This document shows positions 27,556 through 35,921 of a stretch of DNA of 64,000 nucleotides, in pieces. The notes under the pieces were generated by a model. It was not told the origin of the DNA and did not search any database. It saw nothing but the letters and a program-made list of their open reading frames with translations. The position numbers and the translations under genes are program-made. Each line of letters opens with the position of its first letter. Within the stretch, counting starts at the first letter, position 1. This DNA comes from CAVPNY01 sp963706905. GTDB lineage: Bacteria; Chloroflexota; Anaerolineae; Anaerolineales; UBA4823. The stretch lies in contig CAVPNY010000015.1 in the NCBI GenBank assembly GCA_963706905.1, forward strand, positions 186,001 to 250,000, in the 5' to 3' direction.

Positions 27556-27651
27556 ATGAAACATCTGTCACGCATTATACTTTTTCTCTCTTTTCTCCTA
27601 AATGCGTGCGAGTGTGAAGCCTCAGCGTCAATCCTTGCCGCGTCTACCTAA
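27556..27651 (+). CDS. Tiny lipoprotein-like ORF (31 aa)
   Basis: Starts at ATG 27556 with AGGAG seven bases upstream. The product has a Lys/His/Arg N-terminus, a hydrophobic core and the lipobox-like LLNAC at residues 14-18, then a CECEASAS tail and stop. It resembles the secretion signal of a lipoprotein cut short. It may be a real micro-lipoprotein, a decayed gene remnant or chance. Confidence 0.35.
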   Translation: MKHLSRIILFLSFLLNACECEASASILAAST

Positions 27652-27775
27652 TTCATTACCAGATTAATCGTCCTGCCCTTATCGCAGTGACCTGGCGATG
27701 CTCGAATATTCGATCGCCTCGCCATTCATCGGGATTATCTGAAGTCACTCCCCCGCCGCTAAAGGCATTTCCACA

Positions 27776-27784
27776 TGCTATAAT
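27776..27784 (+). promoter_or_regulatory. Putative extended -10 promoter of pgi
   Basis: TGC followed by TATAAT (27776-27784), an extended -10 element. No good -35 hexamer is seen 17 bases upstream. The message would have a leader of roughly 75 bases before the pgi ATG. Confidence 0.45.
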
Positions 27785-27864
27785 CCCCAAAGGCTTCATA
27801 ACGAAATTCCTAACAAATCGACACAACTTCTGATTCACGGTTTAGTCACAAAGAGGTCAAAAAA

Positions 27865-29505
27865 ATGGCTCACTTGACAGAATTACCTGCGTGGCAGGCA
27901 TTGCAGCAACATCAGCAGGAGATGGCAGTGCAGCACATGGGCGAGCTGTTCGCCAGTGACCACCACCGTTTTGACCGGTTCTCGATTCACCTGGAAGACC
28001 TGCTCTTTGATTACTCAAAGAATCGCATCTCTGAAAGAACGATGAGCTTATTGTTTGATCTGGCGCAGCAAGCAGAACTGGAGCTGGCGATCCAGGCTAT
28101 GTTTTCTGGTCAAAAGATCAACCGGACTGAGGACCGGGCTGTGCTGCACGTTGCCCTTCGTAATCGATCGAAGCACCCGGTCCTGGTGGATGGACAAGAT
28201 GTTATGCCTGAGGTTAACCGGGTGTTGGAGAAGATGCGTGGATTTAGTGAGAAGGTGCGTTCAGGATCCTGGCGGGGTTACACTGGAAAGGCGATCACCG
28301 ATGTGGTCAACATCGGCATCGGTGGTTCAGATCTGGGGCCGAAGATGGCTGTCCGTGCGTTGACACCTTATGTGCATGCTCGGTTGCGGTTTCATTTTGT
28401 CTCAAATATTGATGGCACGGATATCGCAGATACGTTGAAATCCGTAAGTCCAGAAACTACTCTGTTTCTTATTGCCTCTAAAACTTTCACCACCCAGGAA
28501 ACGATGACCAATGCTCATACCGCCCGAGATTGGTTTTTAGAGACTGCCAGGAATGAAGATGCAATTCCTCATCATTTTGTGGCTCTCTCGACCAATCTGA
28601 AACGGGTGGTGGATTTTGGCATCCATGCAGAGAATATGTTCGAGTTTTGGGACTGGGTTGGAGGGCGTTATTCACTCTGGTCTGCGATTGGATTGTCTAT
28701 TGTCCTGGCGATTGGAATGGATTTGTACGAGGATATGCTGGCTGGTGCCTACCTGGTTGATGAGCATTTTCGTAGCTCCCCATTCAAGACCAATATCCCA
28801 GTGATTATGGCCCTGTTAGGCATCTGGTATAACAATTTTTTTGATGCCCACAGCTATGCCATCTTACCGTACGATGAGTATCTGGCATATCTGCCAGGTT
28901 ACCTGCAGCAAGCAGATATGGAGAGTAATGGTAAAAGTGTCACTCTGCAAGGAGAACCGGTGGAATATGCAACCGGACCGGTAATCTGGGGTCAGCCGGG
29001 CACCAACGGGCAGCATGCTTTTTACCAGCTGATCCATCAGGGTACGCAGATTGTGCCCTGTGATTTTCTGGCGCCAGCCCGAACGCACAACCCGATCGGT
29101 GAGCAGCATGTCATTCTACTCTCAAACTTTTTTGCCCAAACCGAAGCATTGATGATGGGGAAATCGCGGGAGCAAGCGCGCTCTGAGCTGCTTATCCAGG
29201 ATCTGCGCGCTGACCAGTTGGAACTACTCGCCCGGGCGAAAGCATTTGATGGTAACCGACCCACGAACTCAATCCTGTTCCGGCAACTGTCCCCCCGGAC
29301 ATTAGGAATGCTGATTGCTCTGTATGAGCATAAGATCTTCACTCAGGGAGTGATCTGGGGAATAAATTCATTCGATCAAATGGGAGTTGAGCTTGGCAAG
29401 CAGTTGGCGAAAGTTATCTTGCCCGAGCTGGTGAATACCGCGACAATCGAGAGCCACGACTCGTCCACCAATGGTTTGATCAATGCTTATAAGTCCATCC
29501 GTTAA
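27865..29505 (+). CDS. pgi: Glucose-6-phosphate isomerase
   Basis: A 546-residue enzyme, close to the length of the E. coli-type family, that interconverts glucose-6-phosphate and fructose-6-phosphate in glycolysis. Clear blocks: GIGGSDLGPKMA, the substrate-phosphate loop ASKTFTTQETMTNA, GGRYSLWSAIGL with the catalytic-site region, and the C-terminal FDQMGVELGKQLAK. AGAGG lies about ten bases before the ATG. One of only a few plus-strand genes in this part; both neighbours are on the minus strand, so it is transcribed alone. Confidence 0.95.
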   Translation: MAHLTELPAWQALQQHQQEMAVQHMGELFASDHHRFDRFSIHLEDLLFDYSKNRISERTMSLLFDLAQQAELELAIQAMFSGQKINRTEDRAVLHVALRNRSKHPVLVDGQDVMPEVNRVLEKMRGFSEKVRSGSWRGYTGKAITDVVNIGIGGSDLGPKMAVRALTPYVHARLRFHFVSNIDGTDIADTLKSVSPETTLFLIASKTFTTQETMTNAHTARDWFLETARNEDAIPHHFVALSTNLKRVVDFGIHAENMFEFWDWVGGRYSLWSAIGLSIVLAIGMDLYEDMLAGAYLVDEHFRSSPFKTNIPVIMALLGIWYNNFFDAHSYAILPYDEYLAYLPGYLQQADMESNGKSVTLQGEPVEYATGPVIWGQPGTNGQHAFYQLIHQGTQIVPCDFLAPARTHNPIGEQHVILLSNFFAQTEALMMGKSREQARSELLIQDLRADQLELLARAKAFDGNRPTNSILFRQLSPRTLGMLIALYEHKIFTQGVIWGINSFDQMGVELGKQLAKVILPELVNTATIESHDSSTNGLINAYKSIR

Positions 29506-29536
29506 TATTATTATCCCTGCTTGCATTACTTACTAC

Positions 29537-29890
29537 TTATAAATGAAGATACACGGTGCTGTGTCTGATCAACCCCGTGTACCTGAGTATTAGATCTATT
29601 ATTTTTTTCCTGTCCAGCGTTATGGTCGCTGCGAGCTTACCGGATGCCTCGCCCATCTGGCTGGCGCCATCGACGTCTTGCGTGATGGCCTCATCAGTCA
29701 TTGCCAGGATCATTTCGCCCAGCGATTGGGCCTCTGCCACCTGAGCCTTCCCCGGGCTGTCAGCTCTGTGCTGGATTCTGCCATCTGCTCGCTGCGAGCG
29801 GTGAAACCATAAGAAGCAGATAGGCGAGACAATCCTTCGGCTACCTCGTTGGCACCCAGGTCAGCCATCTGCTGACAAGATGTGCAGACG
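29537..29890 (-). pseudogene. Possible decayed helical-protein gene
   Basis: Two minus-strand frames look like parts of one protein. The upstream piece includes SCQQMADLGANEVAEGL and SEQMAESSTELTA; the downstream piece, one frame away near 29745, runs AEAQSLGEMILAMTDEAIT and ends LAATI. Both are Ala/Met/Glu-rich and helical. No family is recognised, and there is no ribosome site or clear start. It may be a broken gene next to the following hypothetical gene, or chance. Confidence 0.3.
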
Positions 29891-29918
29891 GAATCAGAGA
29901 TGGCACGATCCTATTTGA

Positions 29919-30200
29919 TTACCGGTGCATTTCCCGAGCCGCTCGAACTAGAATTTCGAAGGATCTTCCCATCACACGATTGAGATGGGAAGCCTGAGTT
30001 ATCTCAGAAACCTGATTTGTGGGGGCGGCGTGCGAGGATTCGCTTAAATCTATCAACCGAAGTAAAGCGCCACGCAGTCCGCTGGCCTGGTGCGCCCAGT
30101 AAGAATTTGCCGAGAGGCGCTCCAATCGATCGACCAATATCCTGGCTTCGGAAATCTGACGGTCTAATGAAGACAGTGGTTCTGCGTTGAGGTTATGCAT
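29919..30200 (-). CDS. Small helical hypothetical protein
   Basis: A 93-residue protein predicted to be all helix, with a WAHQASGLRGALLRLID stretch and a basic C-terminal SFEILVRAAREMHR. Function is not recognised. It could form a helical bundle or bind a partner. The start is uncertain and the ribosome site is weak. Confidence 0.4.
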   Translation of the reverse strand: MHNLNAEPLSSLDRQISEARILVDRLERLSANSYWAHQASGLRGALLRLIDLSESSHAAPTNQVSEITQASHLNRVMGRSFEILVRAAREMHR

Positions 30201-30488
30201 CCTGGATTCTTTGTTTATGCAGATTGTAGCTGGAAGTTTACCATTGAATCAACCACTGGGAATTGGAGAGCTCTTACATTAAAAGTTTGTTAGTAGATAG
30301 GACCTTGAAGCAAGTAAGTGAAAAAAAGGTGTATAAATTGGATAAATATTGGAAGGAATGAGGATTGGGTTTTATGTTCCGCCGGCTGCTTGCTCGAATA
30401 GAAAAAAATCGCACGACAAAGATTTATAGTTAATATCAGGGCCTGGTACAAGACCTGTAACCTGCTAACCAAAACATATGGTGATGCA

Positions 30489-30884
30489 TTGTATGATCAA
30501 TGCGCGTGTGAATCGGATATCGGCGTTATGCTCGACAAGGCTGATCGAATGCTTTTTCAATTGAGCAGCTATACAGCAGATGCCATGGGTCTGTTACGTC
30601 GCAAGGAACCTGCCCTGGCTAAAAAGGTAGATATCATTTCAACGCAAGTCTACCGGTTGCGCAATCAAACGACCTCTTTCTTGATTCGCTGTCAGGGAAA
30701 TGGGGACTCCTCGAATGTAAAATCTCGTCAGGCGAGTAAAATTGGGTTAGCCTATTATCAAGCTCTTGAAGAAGTTGGCTTTACCACACGCCGGTTGCAG
30801 CGCGAGCTGGAAAAAGAGCTTGAGTTGATTTGGGCTGAGCTTCAAAGCCTGATTTTGACCGCTGAGCAAAGCCTGGCGACTTAA
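30489..30884 (+). CDS. Small coiled-coil hypothetical protein
   Basis: Up to 131 residues if started at a TTG (30489); an in-frame ATG at 30528 gives 118 residues. It is rich in helix-forming residues, with RLQRELEKELELIWAELQSLI near the C-terminus suggesting a coiled coil. No family recognised. The bases 30201-30488 upstream hold an A/T-rich stretch with no supported gene. Confidence 0.4.
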   Translation: MYDQCACESDIGVMLDKADRMLFQLSSYTADAMGLLRRKEPALAKKVDIISTQVYRLRNQTTSFLIRCQGNGDSSNVKSRQASKIGLAYYQALEEVGFTTRRLQRELEKELELIWAELQSLILTAEQSLAT

Positions 30885-30936
30885 TCCAGCATTCATTCGA
30901 GTTCGCCATCCCTTTTGGAAGAAATCTCCTGACTGG

Positions 30937-31737
30937 TTACTGACTCCTGTCGGCGATTAATTGCACCAGGTAACTGTAGGCTATTAATGGTAATGCTGTT
31001 GCCGCCAGGTCCACGGACTCCCCATCCCCTTCTATGCGATGAATTGTCAATCCAGTGTTTCCTACTAGCAGCCCAAAATCTGTAGGCGTGTAACAGCGGA
31101 TAGTCTGAGCCAGAGCTTTTGAAGGGTCAGCAGTTGGTTGCCATTCGTCGATCCAGCGGCACTGCAGAGGATCGAAAAGACAGGTGTGAAGCATCTCGAC
31201 CGAGCCCGGCACGCCAGTCAGAGGTGGAAGATCTCACTCACCTCCGCGTGGCGTGCAAAACGGACTGGGCTGAACACATCTATCAGGACACTGCCGCCGG
31301 GGTTAAGCCACTCCCTGGAGATGCGCTGTAGTAGCCGGCGCTGATAGCTGTCGGATCCCAAGCCAAAACCATCCCAATAGCATACAACATCGAAGTACCC
31401 ATCCAATTCCACTGTATAAAAATCCCCTTCCAGGGCGGTGAGCGATCCTTTCCAGTCTTTCTGGCTGAGCTCTGAGCTGGTGAATAGCCGAAGTGAGTTC
31501 AATTGCTACCACGAAATGGCCCAGTTTTGCCATTTCAGCAGCCACCGCGCCTGAGCCAGCCCCAAGTTCCAGTATACGCTTTAAACCCTGTCCACATAAA
31601 CGCTCGATAGCCTGGATTCTCCTCGGATAGTATTCCTCGCCGGCATCCACTCCACACCAGATATCGGATTGTGTATAGAAATCCTTCACCCACTCCAGAG
31701 AATAATCCCCGCGCCGTAATAGAGATACTGGTTTCAT
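30937..31737 (-). pseudogene. SAM-dependent methyltransferase broken by two frameshifts
   Basis: Three consecutive frames read as one class I methyltransferase. The first (from 31737) has LKRILELGAGSGAVAAEMAKLG, the SAM motif. The second (31218-31500) has LEGDFYTVELDGYFDVVCYWDG and WLNPGGSVLIDVFSP. The third (30937-31212) gives the C-terminal sheet region, EMLHTCLFDPLQCRW. Shifts lie near 31495 (one extra base would explain it) and near 31218 (one missing base). The substrate is unknown. Two shifts make real decay more likely than for the singly shifted genes, but sequence error remains possible. Confidence 0.65.
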
Positions 31738-31767
31738 AAATTACCTCTGTGGACTCGAAATGCTTGA

Positions 31768-33081
31768 TTATTGGGAAGGAGATGTTGTCTCAGGAGTGAT
31801 CAGTACCTTGTCTACCCGGTAGCCGTCCATATCGACCACTTCAAAGCGCAGCTCCCCCCAGGTGAAGTTGTCGCCGGTACTTGGGATGCGACCTAATTGA
31901 GCCATCAGCAAGCCGCCCAGAGTTTCGTAAGCCCCCTCGTCTTCTTCGGGGAAGCGCTCAAGATTTAAAATGTCTTTAAGCTCGTCAATCGAGAGCATAC
32001 CATCCAGCAAGAGTGAGCCGTCCTCACGGCGGACGATTTGTGGCTCAACCTCCTCTTCGATGGTGGGGATATCTCCCACGATCGCTTGCAAAACATCCCC
32101 CAGGGCAACCAAGCCCGTGACTCCACCAAACTCATCGACAACCAGTGCCAGGTGTTGTTTATGCTGTTTGAATTTTTCCAGTACTTCCAGAGCAGTCATG
32201 GCTTCCGGGATGAACAGAGGTTGTTTAAGCAGTGCTCTTAAATCGGGTGTTTCCCCGGCGCGGATGCATGCATAGACGTCTTTCACCTGGAGGATGCCCA
32301 GGATCTTGTCCATGTCGCCCTGGCGGACCGGATAGCGTGAATGCGCCGAGCGGGCAATTTTGTCAAGATTCTCTTCAATGGTATCGTCAATATCCAACCA
32401 AACCACATCGGTGCGATAGGTCATCATGGTGCTGACTTTACGGTCACCCAGGCGGAAAACGCGTTCGACGATTTCCTGTTCTACAGCCTCAAAGATGCCT
32501 ATGCGTGTGCCTTCGTAAATCATCTGCCTGACTTCATCTTCGGTGACCGAGGGATCGCTGGATGGCTTTACCCGTAGAATACGCAGAACAATATCTGTTG
32601 AGATGCTGAGCACTTGGACAAATGGCCGGGCGAGCCTGGAAAGGGCACTCATGGGTGGGGCCAGGAGTGATGCCAGGCGCTCAGGATTGTTCAAGGCCAG
32701 TCGCTTGGGCACCAGTTCGCCCAGTACCAATGAGAAGAAGGTGATCAGCAGGACAATTATTGCAACGCCGAGCACCTCACTGTATGGTGCCAGCCAAGGG
32801 ATCCCCGATAGAGCTTTGCCGATCTGCTCAGCTAGTGTGGCGCCGCCGAAGGCGCCGGTAAGAATTCCGATCAGAGTTATGCCGATCTGAACGGTTGAGA
32901 GGAAGCGGTTAGGTTCCTGGGCTAAAGCCAGGGCAGCTTTGGCACCTTTATCCCCAGCCTGGGCTTTTTGTTCCAGGCGGGTTTTTCGAGCTGAGACAAT
33001 GGCCATCTCACTCAGTGCAAAGATGCCATTTGCCATAATCAGCAAGAGGATGATGAAGATCTCAGTACGGATATCGTTCAT
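31768..33081 (-). CDS. CNNM/CorC-family membrane protein with CBS pair
   Basis: A 437-residue protein: an N-terminal DUF21 membrane domain with about four helices (residues 5-190), a CBS domain pair (about 215-335, with RYPVRQGDMDKILGILQVKD and LVVDEFGGVTGLVALGDVLQAI), and a C-terminal CorC/HlyC domain. The family includes magnesium/cobalt efflux-type transporters and proteins once annotated as hemolysins; the substrate here is not proven. A second member is encoded at 49636-50922. Confidence 0.85.
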   Translation of the reverse strand: MNDIRTEIFIILLLIMANGIFALSEMAIVSARKTRLEQKAQAGDKGAKAALALAQEPNRFLSTVQIGITLIGILTGAFGGATLAEQIGKALSGIPWLAPYSEVLGVAIIVLLITFFSLVLGELVPKRLALNNPERLASLLAPPMSALSRLARPFVQVLSISTDIVLRILRVKPSSDPSVTEDEVRQMIYEGTRIGIFEAVEQEIVERVFRLGDRKVSTMMTYRTDVVWLDIDDTIEENLDKIARSAHSRYPVRQGDMDKILGILQVKDVYACIRAGETPDLRALLKQPLFIPEAMTALEVLEKFKQHKQHLALVVDEFGGVTGLVALGDVLQAIVGDIPTIEEEVEPQIVRREDGSLLLDGMLSIDELKDILNLERFPEEDEGAYETLGGLLMAQLGRIPSTGDNFTWGELRFEVVDMDGYRVDKVLITPETTSPSQ

Positions 33082-33111
33082 GTCTTGGAAAATATTACCA
33101 GAAAGCCAGGG

Positions 33112-33747
33112 TTATATCCATTTCAGCAAGCCTGCAAAAAGGATCAACGCCACCGCGTCAATTGCGAAAAAAGTACCGATAAACGCCACCTGCTTCTTAG
33201 GTGTCCAATCATAGCAGTAGAAAGCAGCCAGGAAAAAGGGAATGTAAACAGTGATGAAAACAGGGAGCGCTCCCCACCATGGGTACACCCAGGCGAAGGC
33301 GGGCGTCTTGACCAGGAATATTTCTATGATCGAGAATAATGCAGCATTCCCTAATGCAAATAACAACCGGTTGGGTATGCCCAGGATTTTTAGTTTGGGG
33401 TCGGCTGGCAGCAGCTTGCTCAATACCAATCCAGCGATAGCGAACATAAAGCTCAACTCAATGCCTACCCCGATTAACAACAGAAAGGCTGTGCCAGCAG
33501 GTACCGTCCATAAAGCATGACCGCTGAAATGTTGGATCAAGGCGTTGATGATCTCATAAAACCAATGGACAGCGTATAAAGCTAAACCAGCCGCGATTCC
33601 TTTCCAGTTCTTCTTTGAGATTTCATTGGTGTAGACATAGATCACCAGGGCAAGCAGGGTAATTACATACCATTGAAAAAAATCACCGCTGCGCAGAATG
33701 CTCAAGGCTTGTTGAGTAACTTCAGGATTGTTCATGAGACAGTCCAA
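33112..33747 (-). CDS. Multi-spanning membrane protein of unknown function
   Basis: A 211-residue protein with about six hydrophobic helices and short polar loops, including NEISKKNWKGIAAGL and DWTPKKQVAFIG. No family is recognised. It lies 30 bases upstream of the CNNM/CorC gene and could share its transcript. Confidence 0.55.
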   Translation of the reverse strand: MDCLMNNPEVTQQALSILRSGDFFQWYVITLLALVIYVYTNEISKKNWKGIAAGLALYAVHWFYEIINALIQHFSGHALWTVPAGTAFLLLIGVGIELSFMFAIAGLVLSKLLPADPKLKILGIPNRLLFALGNAALFSIIEIFLVKTPAFAWVYPWWGALPVFITVYIPFFLAAFYCYDWTPKKQVAFIGTFFAIDAVALILFAGLLKWI

Positions 33748-33851
33748 TCACATAAATTCAAATATAGGGACGTGATGATGATAACACTGAATTGATTAAC
33801 CATTGTTAATCATGGTGGAAATAAGGACAGGTGGATTCTGAGTTATTCAGA

Positions 33852-33887
33852 TTAAAACCACAAAACCCGTTCGTCAGACGGGTTTTG
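33852..33887 (-). terminator. Intrinsic terminator after tRNA-Ser(GCU)
   Basis: A perfect 10-bp stem CAAAACCCGT/ACGGGTTTTG (33861-33870 with 33878-33887), followed on the minus strand by TGGTTTTAATC. It lies 17 bases past the 3' end of tRNA-Ser(GCU). Confidence 0.7.
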
Positions 33888-33904
33888 TAAGGCATTGAAC
33901 GAGG

Positions 33905-33996
33905 CGGGGAGGGCGGGATTCGAACCCGCGGTCGAGGTTTATAGCCCCGACAATCGCTTAGCAGGCGACCCCAATCGGCCACTCTGGCACCTCCCC
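33905..33996 (-). tRNA. tRNA-Ser, anticodon GCU
   Basis: A 92-base class II tRNA with a long variable arm. Acceptor GGGGAGG (33990-33996) pairs with CCTCCCC (33906-33912); discriminator G as expected for serine; T loop TTCGAAT; anticodon loop CTGCTAA gives GCT. CCA is not encoded. Confidence 0.95.
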
Positions 33997-34093
33997 TATT
34001 GAGCATTGAGCGGTTGGCGTTTAGCTATTAGCAGATCGTAGACAAGTATTCCCGGTCAACTAATGGCTAAGCGCCAAGAGCTAATCGCTGTTG

Positions 34094-34183
<90 letters not shown>

Positions 34184-34303
34184 GGAAAGGGAAGGGCGCC
34201 TGGAGTAAACTCCGGGAAATCCCTCCCGAGCGATGGGATTTTACCATATCCAATAATCTGCCGCAACAGTGGTTATCTACATACACTGGATGCGGCGTAG
34301 GTT

Positions 34304-34332
34304 TTGTCCTTTTCACACCTCCATGCTATACT
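34304..34332 (+). promoter_or_regulatory. Sigma-70-type promoter of murJ
   Basis: TTGTCC (34304-34309), a 17-base spacer and TATACT (34327-34332). Transcription would begin around 34339-34341, at or next to the murJ ATG at 34342, suggesting a leaderless message; no ribosome site is visible before the ATG. Confidence 0.65.
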
Positions 34333-34341
34333 TGCCGGGAC

Positions 34342-35859
34342 ATGAAAATGTCTAAAGTCTTCCGTGCTTCTTTGATCGTGGCTGTGTTCTTTGGCCTGGA
34401 GAAAGTATTAGGCCTGGCGCGCCGCTTGATCGTTAACCGGCAGTTTGGACGCTCTATTGAACTGGACGCTTTTGAAGCTGCCAACACCCTGCCTGAACTG
34501 CTCTTTGCCATCATCGCTGGAGGCGCCCTGGCGATCGCCCTGATCCCGGTGCTTTCCGAATATCATGAAAAGGGCGGGCGACCGGCGTTGTGGGATCTGT
34601 TTGCTCGCGTGGCTAATCTGGTATTTCTGGTCACCGCCGGGCTTTCAGTACTCGTGGCGCTCTTCGCCAACCAGCTAGTTCTGGTGCTGGCGCCGGGATT
34701 CGATGTCTCCCAGCAAGCTCTGGTAGCAGAGCTGATGCGCCTGAACCTGTTTTCCACGCTGCTGTTCTCAATGGCGGGGTTGGTGATCGCCGGCCTGCAG
34801 GCCAACCAGCACTTTTTGCTGCCGGCAATGGCGCCCAGTATGTATGACATCGGTGCTTTGTTTGGCATCCTTGTGCTGTCGCCCGACACTCCCTATCAAT
34901 TGGGCCCGCTGACCCTGCCTGCATACGGGATGGGTATCCAGGGCGTGGTCTATGGTACTGTTCTCGGATCGCTTCTTTTCCTCCTGGTGCAGGTGCCTGG
35001 ACTGTGGTTATACCAGTTCCGTTGGAAGCCGGTCATCGACCTGCGCAATCCCGGCGTGCGCCAGGTGGTCAGGGTGCTGGTGCCGCGCGCATTGAACGTC
35101 GCGTTTATCCAGGTAATCTTCATAATTCAAGAGCGGTTTGCTTCATTTTTAATAACTGGATCGATAAATGCATTAGCCTTAGGATGGCTGTTCATGCAGG
35201 TACCTGAGACGATAATTGGGACCGCGATCGGCGTTGCGCTACTGCCCACCCTCTCTGAGCAGGTCGCCCGCCAGGAACGGGAGGCTTTCGGGCGTTCGTT
35301 GAACCATGCATTGCGTGTAATCCTGGCTTTGAGCATTCCGGCAGCGGTGCTGATCGGGATGGCACTCCGCCCGGTGGTGGGCTTGTTGAACTTTGATGAG
35401 ATCGGTACCAACCTGGTGACCTGGACAGCGCGCGCATTCCTGCTTGGACTGGTGGGGCATGCGTTGCTGGAGGTGGCGGTGCGCGGCTTCTATGCTCAAC
35501 AAGACGCGCGTACCCCGCTGTATGCAGCCATACTGACGGCTTTGGCGTTCTCGATAGCAGGTTTTTTCCTGTACCAGCGGTTAGGCGCGCCGGGGATCGC
35601 GCTGGCTAACACTCTGGCATTCACTGGAGAGGCCATGCTGCTGCTATACCTGCTCAACCGCAAGGTGCCAGGATTGCTCCTGGTGGGAGGAACGCTGCTG
35701 CGCGGGATCCTGGCTGGTGTGCTTGGCGGTCTGGTAGTATTTGGCGGTATGGCTGTCATGGGTGAGTCATTGATAACGGCAATCTTGTCATTGATTGTTG
35801 GGGTGGCGGTGGCGCTGCCCTTTGTCTTGCCTGAGATCAAATTGCTGGTCAGGCTTTAG
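34342..35859 (+). CDS. murJ: Lipid II flippase MurJ (MviN family)
   Basis: A 505-residue membrane protein with about 14 helices and the MurJ N-terminal layout (FGLEKVLGLARRLIVNRQFG, then LPELLFAIIAGGALA). It moves lipid II across the cytoplasmic membrane for peptidoglycan building, consistent with a cell wall, as does the penicillin-binding protein gene at the right end of the window. Followed 62 bases later by a protease gene on the same strand. Confidence 0.88.
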   Translation: MKMSKVFRASLIVAVFFGLEKVLGLARRLIVNRQFGRSIELDAFEAANTLPELLFAIIAGGALAIALIPVLSEYHEKGGRPALWDLFARVANLVFLVTAGLSVLVALFANQLVLVLAPGFDVSQQALVAELMRLNLFSTLLFSMAGLVIAGLQANQHFLLPAMAPSMYDIGALFGILVLSPDTPYQLGPLTLPAYGMGIQGVVYGTVLGSLLFLLVQVPGLWLYQFRWKPVIDLRNPGVRQVVRVLVPRALNVAFIQVIFIIQERFASFLITGSINALALGWLFMQVPETIIGTAIGVALLPTLSEQVARQEREAFGRSLNHALRVILALSIPAAVLIGMALRPVVGLLNFDEIGTNLVTWTARAFLLGLVGHALLEVAVRGFYAQQDARTPLYAAILTALAFSIAGFFLYQRLGAPGIALANTLAFTGEAMLLLYLLNRKVPGLLLVGGTLLRGILAGVLGGLVVFGGMAVMGESLITAILSLIVGVAVALPFVLPEIKLLVRL

Positions 35860-35921
35860 ACTGGCTCCTCTTGTTTTAGGCAAGACTTCTCGATTGGACA
35901 GAATAGATCGGAAAATATCAA

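Noticed and set aside
27656..27838. 60-codon minus-strand ORF between the beta-lactamase-family gene and pgi
   Set aside because: It overlaps the extended -10 element of pgi, has no ribosome site and no recognisable content.
29520..29580. Possible terminator after pgi (ACACGG...CCGTGT)
   Set aside because: The stem is short with a long loop and no U tract follows.
30290..30472. 60-codon minus-strand ORF in an A/T-rich stretch
   Set aside because: Hydrophobic composition is what A/T-rich noncoding DNA gives; there is no ribosome site or family.
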